Notes under the pieces: model-generated
Told to the model about the DNA's origin: nothing
The model's input: the letters and a program-made list of their open reading frames with translations, nothing else
The model's database searches: none
Assembly: GCF_900099685.1 (NCBI RefSeq)
Contig: NZ_FNDW01000006.1
Coordinates: 124,001 to 188,000 of the forward strand
Origin: Chryseobacterium taeanense
GTDB lineage: Bacteria; Bacteroidota; Bacteroidia; Flavobacteriales; Weeksellaceae
Direction: 5' to 3'
Length of the DNA stretch: 64,000 nucleotides
Translations under genes and position numbers: made by a program
Shown: positions 33,511 through 42,246 of the stretch, in pieces
Position numbering within the stretch: position 1 is the first letter of the stretch
How the letters are laid out: every line of letters begins with the position of its first letter

Positions 33511-34785
33511 TTAATAATAAGTGTTTAAAAACGAAAAGAATTCGACCATTCTAAGATAATTGTTTATCACTAAATAAGCAAAAAGGATACAGAATATAAC
33601 CATCAATCCAGATAGTGTTTTTGGAGAATTTTTATAAGAATTAAACAGCCATCCAATAAGTAAAGGATACACAAAAACAAAATGCCCTCCGTAAATAAAA
33701 GAAGTATGCAGCCCGAATCTCATCACGCAATGAATGATAATATCAAGCAGGAATGAAATGATAAGAATCTGCACGAGCTTGTTCCTGAAATTTCTGAAAT
33801 AACTCAAAAAAACAAGTACTAATAAGGTGGCAATAAAAAGGTAAGGAATCCACGATGAATACACGTCCATTAGAAGACCTTTGTACTTGTATCCCTGCAT
33901 ATTATTTCTGTCAGTGACAATAAAATTGGAAAACAAAACATTTCCTCCAAAGAAATAAGAAAGAATCATATCCCAAATAGGTGTGCTGTTTACATTTGAA
34001 AACTTTTCATACTGTTCATTGGTTTTGCTAAAAATGTTGTCGTACTTGAAATGAATTCTATTGAGATACAGTATAATAAAACAAATGCACGTTAAAATTA
34101 TTCTGAAAACTGCATTCCCGAATTTTTTCCAGCTTTTAAAAACATCTTTTTCAAAGGCAACGGGAACAAAAACTTTAGCGATGTTGGTAATCGTAAGCCC
34201 GCCGATGCCGATACCTGAAAATACCAGAGCCAGAGCCGGTATTTTTTGATCTTTTCTTAGTTTTAATGCTGAATAATAATTGAAAAGAGTGAGTAATAAA
34301 AACGTATAAGTGAAATTTTCAGGAGTGAAGGATAATAAAATTGTTGTCGAGAATGATCCCAGAAAAAGAATCAATAAAATACAAATGAACAATGGAAGCT
34401 GAATGATGTTTTTTAAATATTTAAACACCTGAACAATACTCATGCTCACTGCAATATTGCTGAACCAAGCCAATGCAAATCTGAAATTTCCGTCCATTTT
34501 TCCGTCTGAGAAAAGTAAGCCCAGTTGTCGAATACGCTTGAAAAAATAGTATGATAAAGGATGTCTTTCGAAGCTTCCGCCAGTCATAACGATTGATTTA
34601 TTATCAAAACTAAAGTAAGCATCCCAAGGAATTCTGCTGTCGAAAATAATCTTGTAATGGATCGCAATGTAAGAACCAAGACAGCCGTAAACAACCAGAA
34701 AGAAAAGGAGGATAATAAACTCAATACCGGTTGAAGGAAAAACGAGTTTTAAAAACTCAATAAATTTTTTCTTGAATTTTGACAC
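33511..34785 (-). CDS. hypothetical integral membrane protein
   Basis: I cannot assign a function with confidence. About 424 residues with 10-11 predicted helices and no obvious catalytic motif; the general look (short loops, a large first periplasmic loop with RIPWDAYFSFDN and GGSFERHPLSYYFF) resembles GT-C-fold glycosyltransferase-like membrane proteins and DUF6080-type proteins. The frame runs to an ATG at 34821, but that codon lies inside the selO terminator hairpin and upstream of a -7-like box (34801-34808), so the GTG at 34785 (protein start VSKFKKKFIEFL) is the likelier start. It is downstream of selO. Confidence 0.7.
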   Translation of the reverse strand: MSKFKKKFIEFLKLVFPSTGIEFIILLFFLVVYGCLGSYIAIHYKIIFDSRIPWDAYFSFDNKSIVMTGGSFERHPLSYYFFKRIRQLGLLFSDGKMDGNFRFALAWFSNIAVSMSIVQVFKYLKNIIQLPLFICILLILFLGSFSTTILLSFTPENFTYTFLLLTLFNYYSALKLRKDQKIPALALVFSGIGIGGLTITNIAKVFVPVAFEKDVFKSWKKFGNAVFRIILTCICFIILYLNRIHFKYDNIFSKTNEQYEKFSNVNSTPIWDMILSYFFGGNVLFSNFIVTDRNNMQGYKYKGLLMDVYSSWIPYLFIATLLVLVFLSYFRNFRNKLVQILIISFLLDIIIHCVMRFGLHTSFIYGGHFVFVYPLLIGWLFNSYKNSPKTLSGLMVIFCILFAYLVINNYLRMVEFFSFLNTYY

Positions 34786-34800
34786 TTTTAATGTTTTTTG

Positions 34801-34808
34801 CAAAAGTA
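34801..34808 (-). promoter_or_regulatory. -7-like element TACTTTTG of the membrane-protein gene
   Basis: TACTTTTG on the minus strand, placing a transcript start near 34795, about 10 nt before the GTG at 34785. The -33 position has no TTG. This would make the ATG at 34821 untranscribed from this promoter. Confidence 0.35.
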
Positions 34809-34811
34809 AAT

Positions 34812-34838
34812 AAAAACCCATCAGTTTTGATGAGTTTT
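34812..34838 (-). terminator. terminator of selO
   Basis: On the minus strand AAAACTCATCA pairs with TGATGGGTTTT (one G-U) around a 4-nt loop, ending in TTTTTA. It begins 13 bp beyond the selO stop. Confidence 0.6.
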
Positions 34839-34850
34839 AAATTGATTTTA

Positions 34851-36392
34851 CTAAGAACTACAAGAAAGCATTGAACATCCGGAAATATCATCATAATCAG
34901 AAGGTCTTTTTGCAGAGAATTCCGGATAAATTGTATGATACGGATTTTCAAGGGCATGGGTTAATTTTTCAAGCATTTCTGTTTTTCCCGCGTTAATTTC
35001 TTCAATACATTGATACAAAAGATAATTTCTTAAGATAAATTTAGGGTTTGTTTTATGCATAATTTCCAAAGATTTTTCTTTTGAAATAATGTTTTTTTCC
35101 AGTCTGAACTGATAATCTTTTATAAAATCTTCCAATCTGGAAATCTTTTCATCATTCAGAAAAGTATAAGAAACATTTTCAAACTGAAGCCTTAAATCTT
35201 TCTGATCGTCATATTTTTCAAGTTCATTAAAAAACAGTGTGTAATCTAACTGTAAATCCTGCATCAAGCTCTGCCAACGGGTGAAGAAATCTTCATCTCC
35301 GGACTGCAATTCATCAAAACCAAATTTTTTGCAGAGCATTTTATCATGAGATTCCCAGAAATAGCTTCCGTAATCATTCAATATATCTTCCAGAAATTTT
35401 TCATCTTTAATTAAAGGGTGCAGGGCATTGGCAAGTTGCCAGAGGTTCCATTGCGATATTTGAGCCTGTCTTCCGAAAGCGTATCTTCTTCCTGGCAGAT
35501 CTGTAGTATTCGGAGTAAAATTCAGATTGTATTCATCCATCATTGAATAAGGGCCATAATCTATGGTAAGCCCAAGAACCGACATGTTATCTGTATTCAT
35601 GACACCATGAACGAATCCTACGCGGTACCATTCCACCATGAGGTCTGCTGTTCTTCTGCATACACTTTCAAAAAAATCTTTATATTTCTGATTTCCTTCT
35701 GATTGAATTTCTTTAAAATAATTCTCAATAGTAAAATCTGTAAGTTCTTGCAGGGTTTTGTATTCCTGCTGGGCAGACATCAGTTCGAAATGTCCAAAAC
35801 GTAAAAAGCTCTCCGCAGTTCTTATGATCACAGCGCCTTTTTCATACTGAGGATTTCCATTGTACATAATGTCTCTTACCACATCTTCTCCTGTAAAGGC
35901 AAGGCTTAAAGCCCGGGTCGTTGGAATTCCTAAATGAAACATCGCTTCACTCATCAGGTATTCGCGTAAAGAAGACCTTAAAACGGCTCTTCCGTCTGCG
36001 TGCCTTGAGTAAGGTGTTGCTCCGGCACCTTTCCACTGGACTTCATTTTTTTGTCCTGAACTGTTTGTTATTTCTCCGGCAAGAATTGCCCTGCCGTCCC
36101 CAAGCTGTCCTGCCCAATTACCAAACTGATGTCCGGCATAGACCGTTGAATAGGTTTTTATGTTTTCGGGTAAATTATTTCCCACTAAGAAATCGAGATC
36201 TTTTTCTTCAAATTTTCCCAGTCCTATTTCTTCTGAAAGTTTTTTATTAAAAGCAATAAGCTGCGGATGGTCAAAACCGACCGGATTTACTGTTGAAAAT
36301 AAAACTTTCGGAGTATTTCTCTGCATGGTATTGCCCGAGAAATCCCCTGGAAATTTTTTTATAAAGGGTTGCTGTATGTTTTCAATATTCAT
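34851..36392 (-). CDS. selO: protein adenylyltransferase SelO
   Basis: A 513-residue pseudokinase-fold protein (YdiU/SelO). It transfers AMP to Ser, Thr or Tyr of target proteins in characterised members. Visible motifs are YAGHQFGNWAGQLGDGRA (Gly-rich loop), HADGRAVLRSSLREYLMSEAMFHLGIPTTRALSLAFTGE, and GFVHGVMNTDNMS (active-site Asn and metal Asp). The C-terminus ends SGCSMLSCSS, which gives Cys 506 and Cys 511 at the site where eukaryotic SelO has selenocysteine. It is monocistronic with its own terminator. Confidence 0.95.
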   Translation of the reverse strand: MNIENIQQPFIKKFPGDFSGNTMQRNTPKVLFSTVNPVGFDHPQLIAFNKKLSEEIGLGKFEEKDLDFLVGNNLPENIKTYSTVYAGHQFGNWAGQLGDGRAILAGEITNSSGQKNEVQWKGAGATPYSRHADGRAVLRSSLREYLMSEAMFHLGIPTTRALSLAFTGEDVVRDIMYNGNPQYEKGAVIIRTAESFLRFGHFELMSAQQEYKTLQELTDFTIENYFKEIQSEGNQKYKDFFESVCRRTADLMVEWYRVGFVHGVMNTDNMSVLGLTIDYGPYSMMDEYNLNFTPNTTDLPGRRYAFGRQAQISQWNLWQLANALHPLIKDEKFLEDILNDYGSYFWESHDKMLCKKFGFDELQSGDEDFFTRWQSLMQDLQLDYTLFFNELEKYDDQKDLRLQFENVSYTFLNDEKISRLEDFIKDYQFRLEKNIISKEKSLEIMHKTNPKFILRNYLLYQCIEEINAGKTEMLEKLTHALENPYHTIYPEFSAKRPSDYDDISGCSMLSCSS

Positions 36393-36410
36393 ATCTCAAA
36401 GGTATTAATT

Positions 36411-36447
36411 AAAAAAGAAAAGACCTTCCAAATCGTTGAAAGGTCTT
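36411..36447 (-). terminator. terminator of the ricT-gldH-PBP operon
   Basis: On the minus strand AAGACCTT pairs with AAGGTCTT and is followed by TTTCTTTTTT (plus-strand A-rich tract 36411-36420). It lies 20 bp beyond the PBP stop. Confidence 0.75.
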
Positions 36448-36467
36448 GTATATTGATAAAAGAGAAT

Positions 36468-38846
36468 TTATTTATTATTGAAGTCTACATCTTCGCTTTT
36501 ATTGAGATTCTCATTTACATTTTCTTCTTTTTTACCAGAATTTTTCGGTTCAGAAGGTTCTGTAGGTTTGGGATTTTTAATCTCATCGATCGTTTGTAAT
36601 GAGCCGTCGTCACCGTAACCTGATCCTAATCCTTTAAGGTTTGAGCAGCCATCTTTCCATTCGGAAGGCTTTACAAATTTATCAGAAGGCGAAACTCCCA
36701 GACTTTTATCTGCCCAGACTTTTTTCATGAAAATTGCCCAGATCGGAAGTGCCATTTTAGCTCCCTGCCCTTCACCAGTTCCGTAAAAGTGGGTTGCTCT
36801 GTCTTCCCAGCCAACCCATGCTCCGGTAGCCAGTTTCGGAACGATTCCCATAAACCAACCGTCTGAGTTGTTCTGAGTTGTACCGGTTTTACCCGCAATT
36901 TCTATATCTTTTGAAATACCTTTTCTTCCTAATTCTCCCGAAGCTGTACCATACTGCGCCACACCTTTCATCAATTCGATCATGGTGTAGGCATATAATG
37001 GGTTCATTACTTCTTTAGGTTCTACATTTACTTCTTTGATTACTCTACCATTCGCGTCTTCAATTCTCCAGATCATTTCCGGCTTGTTATAGTTACCATA
37101 GTTAGCAAAAGTACTGTAGGCACCTACCATTTCGTAGATTGTAATATCTGATGAACCTAACGCCATCGGAAGGCTTGTTGAAATATCTTCTGTTACCCCA
37201 AGATCTCTTGCGGTCTGAATCACACTTTGTGTGGTAGTCATCTCAGCGAGTCTTAATGCTACGGGGTTTTGAGAATGTGCTAATGCATCTTTCAGGGTAA
37301 GCATTCCGCCTCTTCCCGGAACATGGTAAGTTCCTTTATTAAAGCTTGCATTAGAAACGGTAGAGCATGGAGTCATTCCTAATTTCATAATGGCAGTTGC
37401 ATATACAAAAGGTTTGAATGTAGATCCTACCTGTCTTTTCCCCTGCTTGATATGGTCATACTGGAAATGCTGCCAATCGATTCCCCCTACCCATGCTTTT
37501 ATTTCTCCTGTTCCCGGAACCATCGACATTAAACCTGCCTGAGCGACTTTTTTATGCCATCTGATAGAATCCCATGGAGACATTTCCACTTCTTCTTCAC
37601 CAGCCCATGTAAAGCGTGATGTTTTGATTGGTTTTTTAAACTCCATCATGATGGAATCTTCAGAAACTCCTGCGGCTTTCAGTTGTTTGTAACGGCCGGT
37701 TCTTTTCATGGCCTGAACCATCAGGTCGTTGATCTGCTTATCGTTAATATAATAAAAAGGCCAGTTTTTACGACCTCTCTGCTCGGCATCAAATCTTTTC
37801 TGAAGATCTGTTAAATGTTCTTTAATCGCCTCTTCTGCATATTTCTGCATTTTGGAATCAAGAGTGACGAATATTTTTAAGCCATCTTTGTAAAGATTAA
37901 GCTTTTTACCATTTTCTTTTTCGTAATCCTTAAGATAAGCATCAATTTCTTTCTTCAAATAAAACTTATAGTAAGCAGAATAATCGTCATTGATGTTTTT
38001 AATAGGATGATAATCTAAAGTAATAGGTGTTGCCTCTGCTTTGTCAAAGGTTGTCTGATCGATATATCCTGTCTTCAGCATCTGATCCAAAACGACATCT
38101 CTCCTTGCTTTTGCTCTTTCAGGATTTCTCATCGGATTGTTTTTCACAGGATTTTCAAGCATTGCTACAAACATAGCGGCTTCCGGCAGCGTAAGCTCAG
38201 ATGTTTTCTTGTTGAAATAAATTCTTGATGCCATTTCAATACCGTTGGCATTATAAAGGAAATCAAACTTATTAAAATACAAGGTTACGATTTCTTCTTT
38301 TGTATATCTTTTTTCAAGACTTACCGCAACGACCCATTCTTTCAATTTCTGAAATGCTCTTTCGATTTTATTCTGAGAAGCACCATTCGTGAAAAGTAGT
38401 TTGGCGAGCTGTTGCGTAATCGTAGAACCACCGCCACGTCCCCCTCCATAAACTACAGCCCTGGCAACTGATTGTAAATCAATTCCAGAATGCTCTTTAA
38501 AACGCTCGTCTTCTTTTGCCTGCAGCGCATAAACCAAAAAAGGAGGAAGTTCTTTATATGTTATAGGCTGCGTCTTTTCTTTCTCAAATTTACCCAGCAG
38601 CACTCCGTCTGAAGAGTAGATTTGTGAGGCTACATAAATATCCGGATTTTCAAGCTCTTTTACATCCGGCATTTCCCCAAGGAAACCCTGAGAGACTGCG
38701 AAAAAAAGCCCTGAAATTCCTAAAACTACAGCAAAGAATCCGATCCAGATAAATTTTACCCACTTTTTCCAGCCGGTATTTTTCTTTTTAGGAGGAAGAG
38801 GGAATGTTTTCCCTTTATTTCCTGTATTTTGTTTGTTCACTTCCAT
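36468..38846 (-). CDS. penicillin-binding protein 1A (bifunctional transglycosylase/transpeptidase)
   Basis: A 792-residue class A PBP. A short cytosolic tail and one transmembrane helix (about 30-50) are followed by the GT51 domain with EDERFKEHSGID (catalytic Glu) and GGSTITQQLAK, then the transpeptidase domain with GSTFKPF (SxxK), SQN, and KTGTTQNNSDGWF. The C-terminal 60 residues are charged and rich in Glu, Lys and Asn, with a Pro run. It polymerises and crosslinks peptidoglycan. It is the last gene of an operon with ricT and gldH, 6 bp after gldH, which puts a wall enzyme and a gliding lipoprotein under one transcript. Confidence 0.95.
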   Translation of the reverse strand: MEVNKQNTGNKGKTFPLPPKKKNTGWKKWVKFIWIGFFAVVLGISGLFFAVSQGFLGEMPDVKELENPDIYVASQIYSSDGVLLGKFEKEKTQPITYKELPPFLVYALQAKEDERFKEHSGIDLQSVARAVVYGGGRGGGSTITQQLAKLLFTNGASQNKIERAFQKLKEWVVAVSLEKRYTKEEIVTLYFNKFDFLYNANGIEMASRIYFNKKTSELTLPEAAMFVAMLENPVKNNPMRNPERAKARRDVVLDQMLKTGYIDQTTFDKAEATPITLDYHPIKNINDDYSAYYKFYLKKEIDAYLKDYEKENGKKLNLYKDGLKIFVTLDSKMQKYAEEAIKEHLTDLQKRFDAEQRGRKNWPFYYINDKQINDLMVQAMKRTGRYKQLKAAGVSEDSIMMEFKKPIKTSRFTWAGEEEVEMSPWDSIRWHKKVAQAGLMSMVPGTGEIKAWVGGIDWQHFQYDHIKQGKRQVGSTFKPFVYATAIMKLGMTPCSTVSNASFNKGTYHVPGRGGMLTLKDALAHSQNPVALRLAEMTTTQSVIQTARDLGVTEDISTSLPMALGSSDITIYEMVGAYSTFANYGNYNKPEMIWRIEDANGRVIKEVNVEPKEVMNPLYAYTMIELMKGVAQYGTASGELGRKGISKDIEIAGKTGTTQNNSDGWFMGIVPKLATGAWVGWEDRATHFYGTGEGQGAKMALPIWAIFMKKVWADKSLGVSPSDKFVKPSEWKDGCSNLKGLGSGYGDDGSLQTIDEIKNPKPTEPSEPKNSGKKEENVNENLNKSEDVDFNNK

Positions 38847-38852
38847 TTATGA

Positions 38853-39317
38853 TTACGGTTTAGCCGTTTCTATTTTTACTCCAATGTCTTCAATCCCCGG
38901 TAGAATATCATTTCTCATGGCCTGCGTAAGCCCGATCTGATATTTTCCTTTTGCCGGAAATTTATAATTTAGTTTATACTGAAATAAAGTTTCCTTAGTG
39001 TCTCCGAAGCCTGTTCCCAACCATTCTCCATTGGGCTTAGCCAAAACATAATTCAGCGTATCAGTCTGCTTTTTTTTGGTTTGCAGGTCGGTGAGATTCA
39101 CAATAAATCTAATATTGCTGTAAGGATATTCATTATTATTTCTTACAACAAATATAATATTTTTAGGATTTTGCGGATCTGAAATTTCAAGATTAAATTT
39201 CTGTTCACTTTTCTTATTCCATTTGTTATCAACAGAATTCATCATCACTTCTCCTTCTGAGGAAGAGTTGCAGCTAAAGAAAAGAATAAGCGATAGTAAT
39301 CCTAAAATTTTACGCAT
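38853..39317 (-). CDS. gldH: gliding motility lipoprotein GldH
   Basis: A 154-residue protein that starts with a lipoprotein signal (MRKILGLLSLILFFSC, Cys at 16). GldH family features are the following SSSEGEVMMNSVDNKWNKKSEQKFNLEISDPQNPKNIIFVVRNNNEYPYSNI and the C-terminal QAMRNDILPGIEDIGVKIE. GldH is needed for gliding in Flavobacterium johnsoniae; many non-gliding Chryseobacterium keep it. A start at 39383 is open but would lie inside the ricT coding region and lacks a signal; the ATG at 39317 overlaps the ricT stop by 8 nt, which suggests translational coupling. Confidence 0.92.
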   Translation of the reverse strand: MRKILGLLSLILFFSCNSSSEGEVMMNSVDNKWNKKSEQKFNLEISDPQNPKNIIFVVRNNNEYPYSNIRFIVNLTDLQTKKKQTDTLNYVLAKPNGEWLGTGFGDTKETLFQYKLNYKFPAKGKYQIGLTQAMRNDILPGIEDIGVKIETAKP

Positions 39318-40719
39318 TGTTATCTTTTTTTGGAGGAAATTTCTTTTTAAATTTTTTCTTGTTGGGAGTAGATTTTTTATCACCCTGAGAATCCATAGCA
39401 GCTTCTATCTTTTCCGGCTGAGGCTTTTGCTGTTGGTGGTTTCTTTGTTGCTTCTGCTGGTTGTTCGGATTTGGGTTTTGCTGTCTTTCCTGTTTCTGAG
39501 GTCTTTCGGATCTTTCAGAACGTTCCTGTCTTTCGGGTCTGTTATTGGTATTTTTTCTCTGTCCCTGATTTTGGTTGTTCTGATTGTTATTTTGCCTGTT
39601 CTGATTTCTGTTTCTGTTATTGCCTCTTCCTTTCTTTTCAAAACGGTCTACATTGTTCTCCTGAATCAGATCTATGCTTGCAAAAGGTGTTTCAGGTTGC
39701 TTCAGTTCTTCCAGAGGAAGTGTTTTTTCGCCACGTTTATTTTTTGCAATTAATTTTTTAACTAATTCAATATCAAAATCATACCATGCAATGGAATTGT
39801 CTACATAAGCAAACCACATTTTCTTTTTGAAAACGTCAATTTTAATGCAGAATGCGCGTCCTTTCTCTGTATCAAGCATTGTTGACGAAGAAGGGAAATT
39901 GCTCAATGCATCGAGGTAGCTGTCAAGTTCATAATTAAGGCAGCATTTAAGCTTACCACACTGCCCGGCCAGTTTCTGAGGATTGATACTCAATTGCTGA
40001 TATCGTGCAACATTGGTATTTACCGATCTGAAATCCGTAAGCCATGTCGAGCAGCAAAGCTCTCTTCCGCAAGAGCCGATTCCTCCTACTTTTGCAGCTT
40101 CCTGTCTGAAACCGATTTGCTTCATGTCGATTTTCGTCCGGAATGCTCCGGCGTAATCTTTAATTAACTGTCTGAAATCTATCCGGTTATCTGCAGTATA
40201 ATAAAATGTAATCTTCGATGCATCTCCCTGATATTCTACATCGGTGATTTTCATTTCAAGACCAAGACGATGCGCAATTTTTCTCGCTTCTATCTTTACG
40301 TTTTCTTCTTTTTTTCTGGCTTCCTGCCACACCTCAAGATCTTTCTGGTTGGCCAGCCTGTATATTTTAAGTAGAGAATCTTCAGAAAATCTTTTCTTTT
40401 TCATCTGAATCTTTACCAGTTCGCCGGTGAGACTTACCACACCTACATCATGTCCGGGACTTGATTCTACTGTTACTACACTACCTATGTGTAAAGGGAA
40501 ATTATTTACATTTTTATAAAAGGATTTTCTGTCATTTTTAAACCTAACTTCAACAAAATCACACCTGTTCGGTGCGGGATTGCTGATGTCGGAAAGCCAG
40601 TCAAAAACACTTAATTTATAACTATTACCACAGGTATTTACATTTTCACAGCCATTCGCGGTCTTCTTGGGTCCGCAAGAATGTGCAGAATCGCCGGATG
40701 TTTTACATCCACAACTCAT
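39310..40719 (-). CDS. ricT: PSP1-domain protein RicT
   Basis: A 469-residue protein. The PSP1 domain covers residues about 45-260 and contains the Cys-rich signature CGRELCCSTWLTDF...SINPQKLAGQCGKLKCCLNYEL. In Bacillus RicT (YaaT) sits with RicA and RicF in an Fe-S-bearing complex that affects RNA maturation and development; the role here is inferred. The first 24 residues also contain many Cys (CGCKTSGDSAHSCGPKK). The C-terminal 140 residues are low-complexity, rich in Asn, Gln, Arg and Lys, and could bind RNA. It is the first gene of the operon with gldH and PBP1A. Confidence 0.9.
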   Translation of the reverse strand: MSCGCKTSGDSAHSCGPKKTANGCENVNTCGNSYKLSVFDWLSDISNPAPNRCDFVEVRFKNDRKSFYKNVNNFPLHIGSVVTVESSPGHDVGVVSLTGELVKIQMKKKRFSEDSLLKIYRLANQKDLEVWQEARKKEENVKIEARKIAHRLGLEMKITDVEYQGDASKITFYYTADNRIDFRQLIKDYAGAFRTKIDMKQIGFRQEAAKVGGIGSCGRELCCSTWLTDFRSVNTNVARYQQLSINPQKLAGQCGKLKCCLNYELDSYLDALSNFPSSSTMLDTEKGRAFCIKIDVFKKKMWFAYVDNSIAWYDFDIELVKKLIAKNKRGEKTLPLEELKQPETPFASIDLIQENNVDRFEKKGRGNNRNRNQNRQNNNQNNQNQGQRKNTNNRPERQERSERSERPQKQERQQNPNPNNQQKQQRNHQQQKPQPEKIEAAMDSQGDKKSTPNKKKFKKKFPPKKDNNA

Positions 40720-40994
40720 ATATTATATATTTAATTTGCAAATTTATGATTTTTATCTTTATGAGGTCTAATATAATCAAATATTAAGAAAGATGGCTGT
40801 TTAGTTTTAAACAGACCCTGAATTTAGCTTTCTATTTTTAGTTTAATTTTCTTATACTGTTTTATTTATGTCACTTTTTAATGAAAATGCTATTTTAAAC
40901 ATAGTTTTATTTGTATTTATTGTTTAAAATTTTATGATTTATTAACAGGAGTAAGTAAAATAATTTTATATTTGGGTTAATATAATAATAGTCT
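40720..40994. other. divergent gap between ricT and the FadL gene
   Basis: A very AT-rich 275-bp gap. A TATATTTG -7 box at 40967-40974 lies 20 bp before the FadL ATG at 40995, with no clear -33. No gene and no strong hairpin are seen. Confidence 0.4.
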
Positions 40995-42230
40995 ATGAAA
41001 AAAATATTAATATCAACTGCTTTGTTGGCAGGAGTTTTATCTTATGCAGGAGGCTTCAGGGTTTCTTTGCAGGGCGTAAAACAACTGGCAATGGCACATA
41101 CAAGCGCACACGCTGAAGATGCGAGTGTAACGTTTTTTAATCCTGCAGGGATGTCATTTATCCCTTCAAGGCTGAGTGTTGCAGCAGGTGGATTTGGTAT
41201 AAGTTCTAAAGTAACCTATCAGAATCCTACGACGCTGGAGTCTTATTCCACAGATAACCCTATGGGAACTCCTATTTACGCGGCTGTGGCATATAAGGTC
41301 TTAGATAATCTTTCTTTAGGTTTTAATTTTTCTACCCCATACGGAAGTACTGTAGAGTGGCCGGATAACTGGGCAGGAAAAGAAATTGTACAAAATATTG
41401 AATTAAAAGCTTTTTATTTCCAGCCAATGGTTTCTGTAAAATTGTCTCCGTGGGTGTCGGTAGGAGCAAGCTATATTTATGCTAAAGGAAGCGTAGACTG
41501 GACGAAAGCAGTGACCCAGCTGGGCGGAACGTTAAATTTAAAAGACGATAAAGCTTCAGGACACGGTTTTGGTTTAGGTTTCTATTTCAGACCTGAGGAT
41601 AAACTGGATATCAGTATTGCTTATCGCTCTCCGGTATATATGAATGCAGATAAAGGAAAAGCAACGTTCAATATTTCTCAGGCTCTTTATTCTTCCGTAA
41701 AAGTAGATGCCAACGGACAAGACAATTTTAAAGCTGTTCTTCCATTAGTTGATGAATATACTATTGGGGTGACCTATAAAATAACTCCGAAATGGCAGGT
41801 ATCCGGTGATTTTAATTATTACGGATGGGAAAAATACAATAAACTGACATTAGACTTTGAAAATGCATTGGCAGGAAATCAGGTCGATGATCCTACAAAA
41901 AATGTTACCCCTAAAAATTTCCATAATTCAAAAGCTTTCAGAATCGGTACTCAATATATGATAACCGATAAGATTGCGGGGAGACTTGGATATTATCATG
42001 ATGAATCTCCGTACTCCGACGACCATTTCAGTCCGGAGACTCCATCTTTTGATGCGAATGTGATTACCGGAGGTATTGGATTCAAATTAAATAGATTAGG
42101 TGTAGATCTTTCGGGAGCTTACAACTTCCAGAAATCCAGAGATATAAGCAACGCATTTTATAACTTTTACGGACAGGCTAAAGCAAAAGCATTTTACTTT
42201 GGGTTAGGTTTGTCTTATAACGCATTTTAA
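40995..42230 (+). CDS. OmpP1/FadL family outer-membrane transporter
   Basis: A 411-residue protein with a signal peptide (1-18, ending LSYA). The mature start GGFRVSLQGVKQLAMAHTSAHAEDASVTFFNPAGMSF is the hallmark FadL N-terminal hatch with the NPA.. motif. The rest is a 14-strand beta barrel, ending in the aromatic YFGLGLSYNAF. FadL proteins pass hydrophobic compounds such as fatty acids across the outer membrane. The next gene, a GDSL lipoprotein, starts 16 bp later, so they are one transcript, and a lipase/esterase supplying fatty acids to this porin is a reasonable inference. Confidence 0.92.
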   Translation: MKKILISTALLAGVLSYAGGFRVSLQGVKQLAMAHTSAHAEDASVTFFNPAGMSFIPSRLSVAAGGFGISSKVTYQNPTTLESYSTDNPMGTPIYAAVAYKVLDNLSLGFNFSTPYGSTVEWPDNWAGKEIVQNIELKAFYFQPMVSVKLSPWVSVGASYIYAKGSVDWTKAVTQLGGTLNLKDDKASGHGFGLGFYFRPEDKLDISIAYRSPVYMNADKGKATFNISQALYSSVKVDANGQDNFKAVLPLVDEYTIGVTYKITPKWQVSGDFNYYGWEKYNKLTLDFENALAGNQVDDPTKNVTPKNFHNSKAFRIGTQYMITDKIAGRLGYYHDESPYSDDHFSPETPSFDANVITGGIGFKLNRLGVDLSGAYNFQKSRDISNAFYNFYGQAKAKAFYFGLGLSYNAF

Positions 42231-42246
42231 TTTTTAATAAAGAATT

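Noticed and set aside
39223..39753. hydrophobic 176-codon frame antisense to ricT/gldH
   Set aside because: It arises from the Asn/Gln/Arg-rich tail of ricT read backward, which gives Leu/Phe/Val runs.
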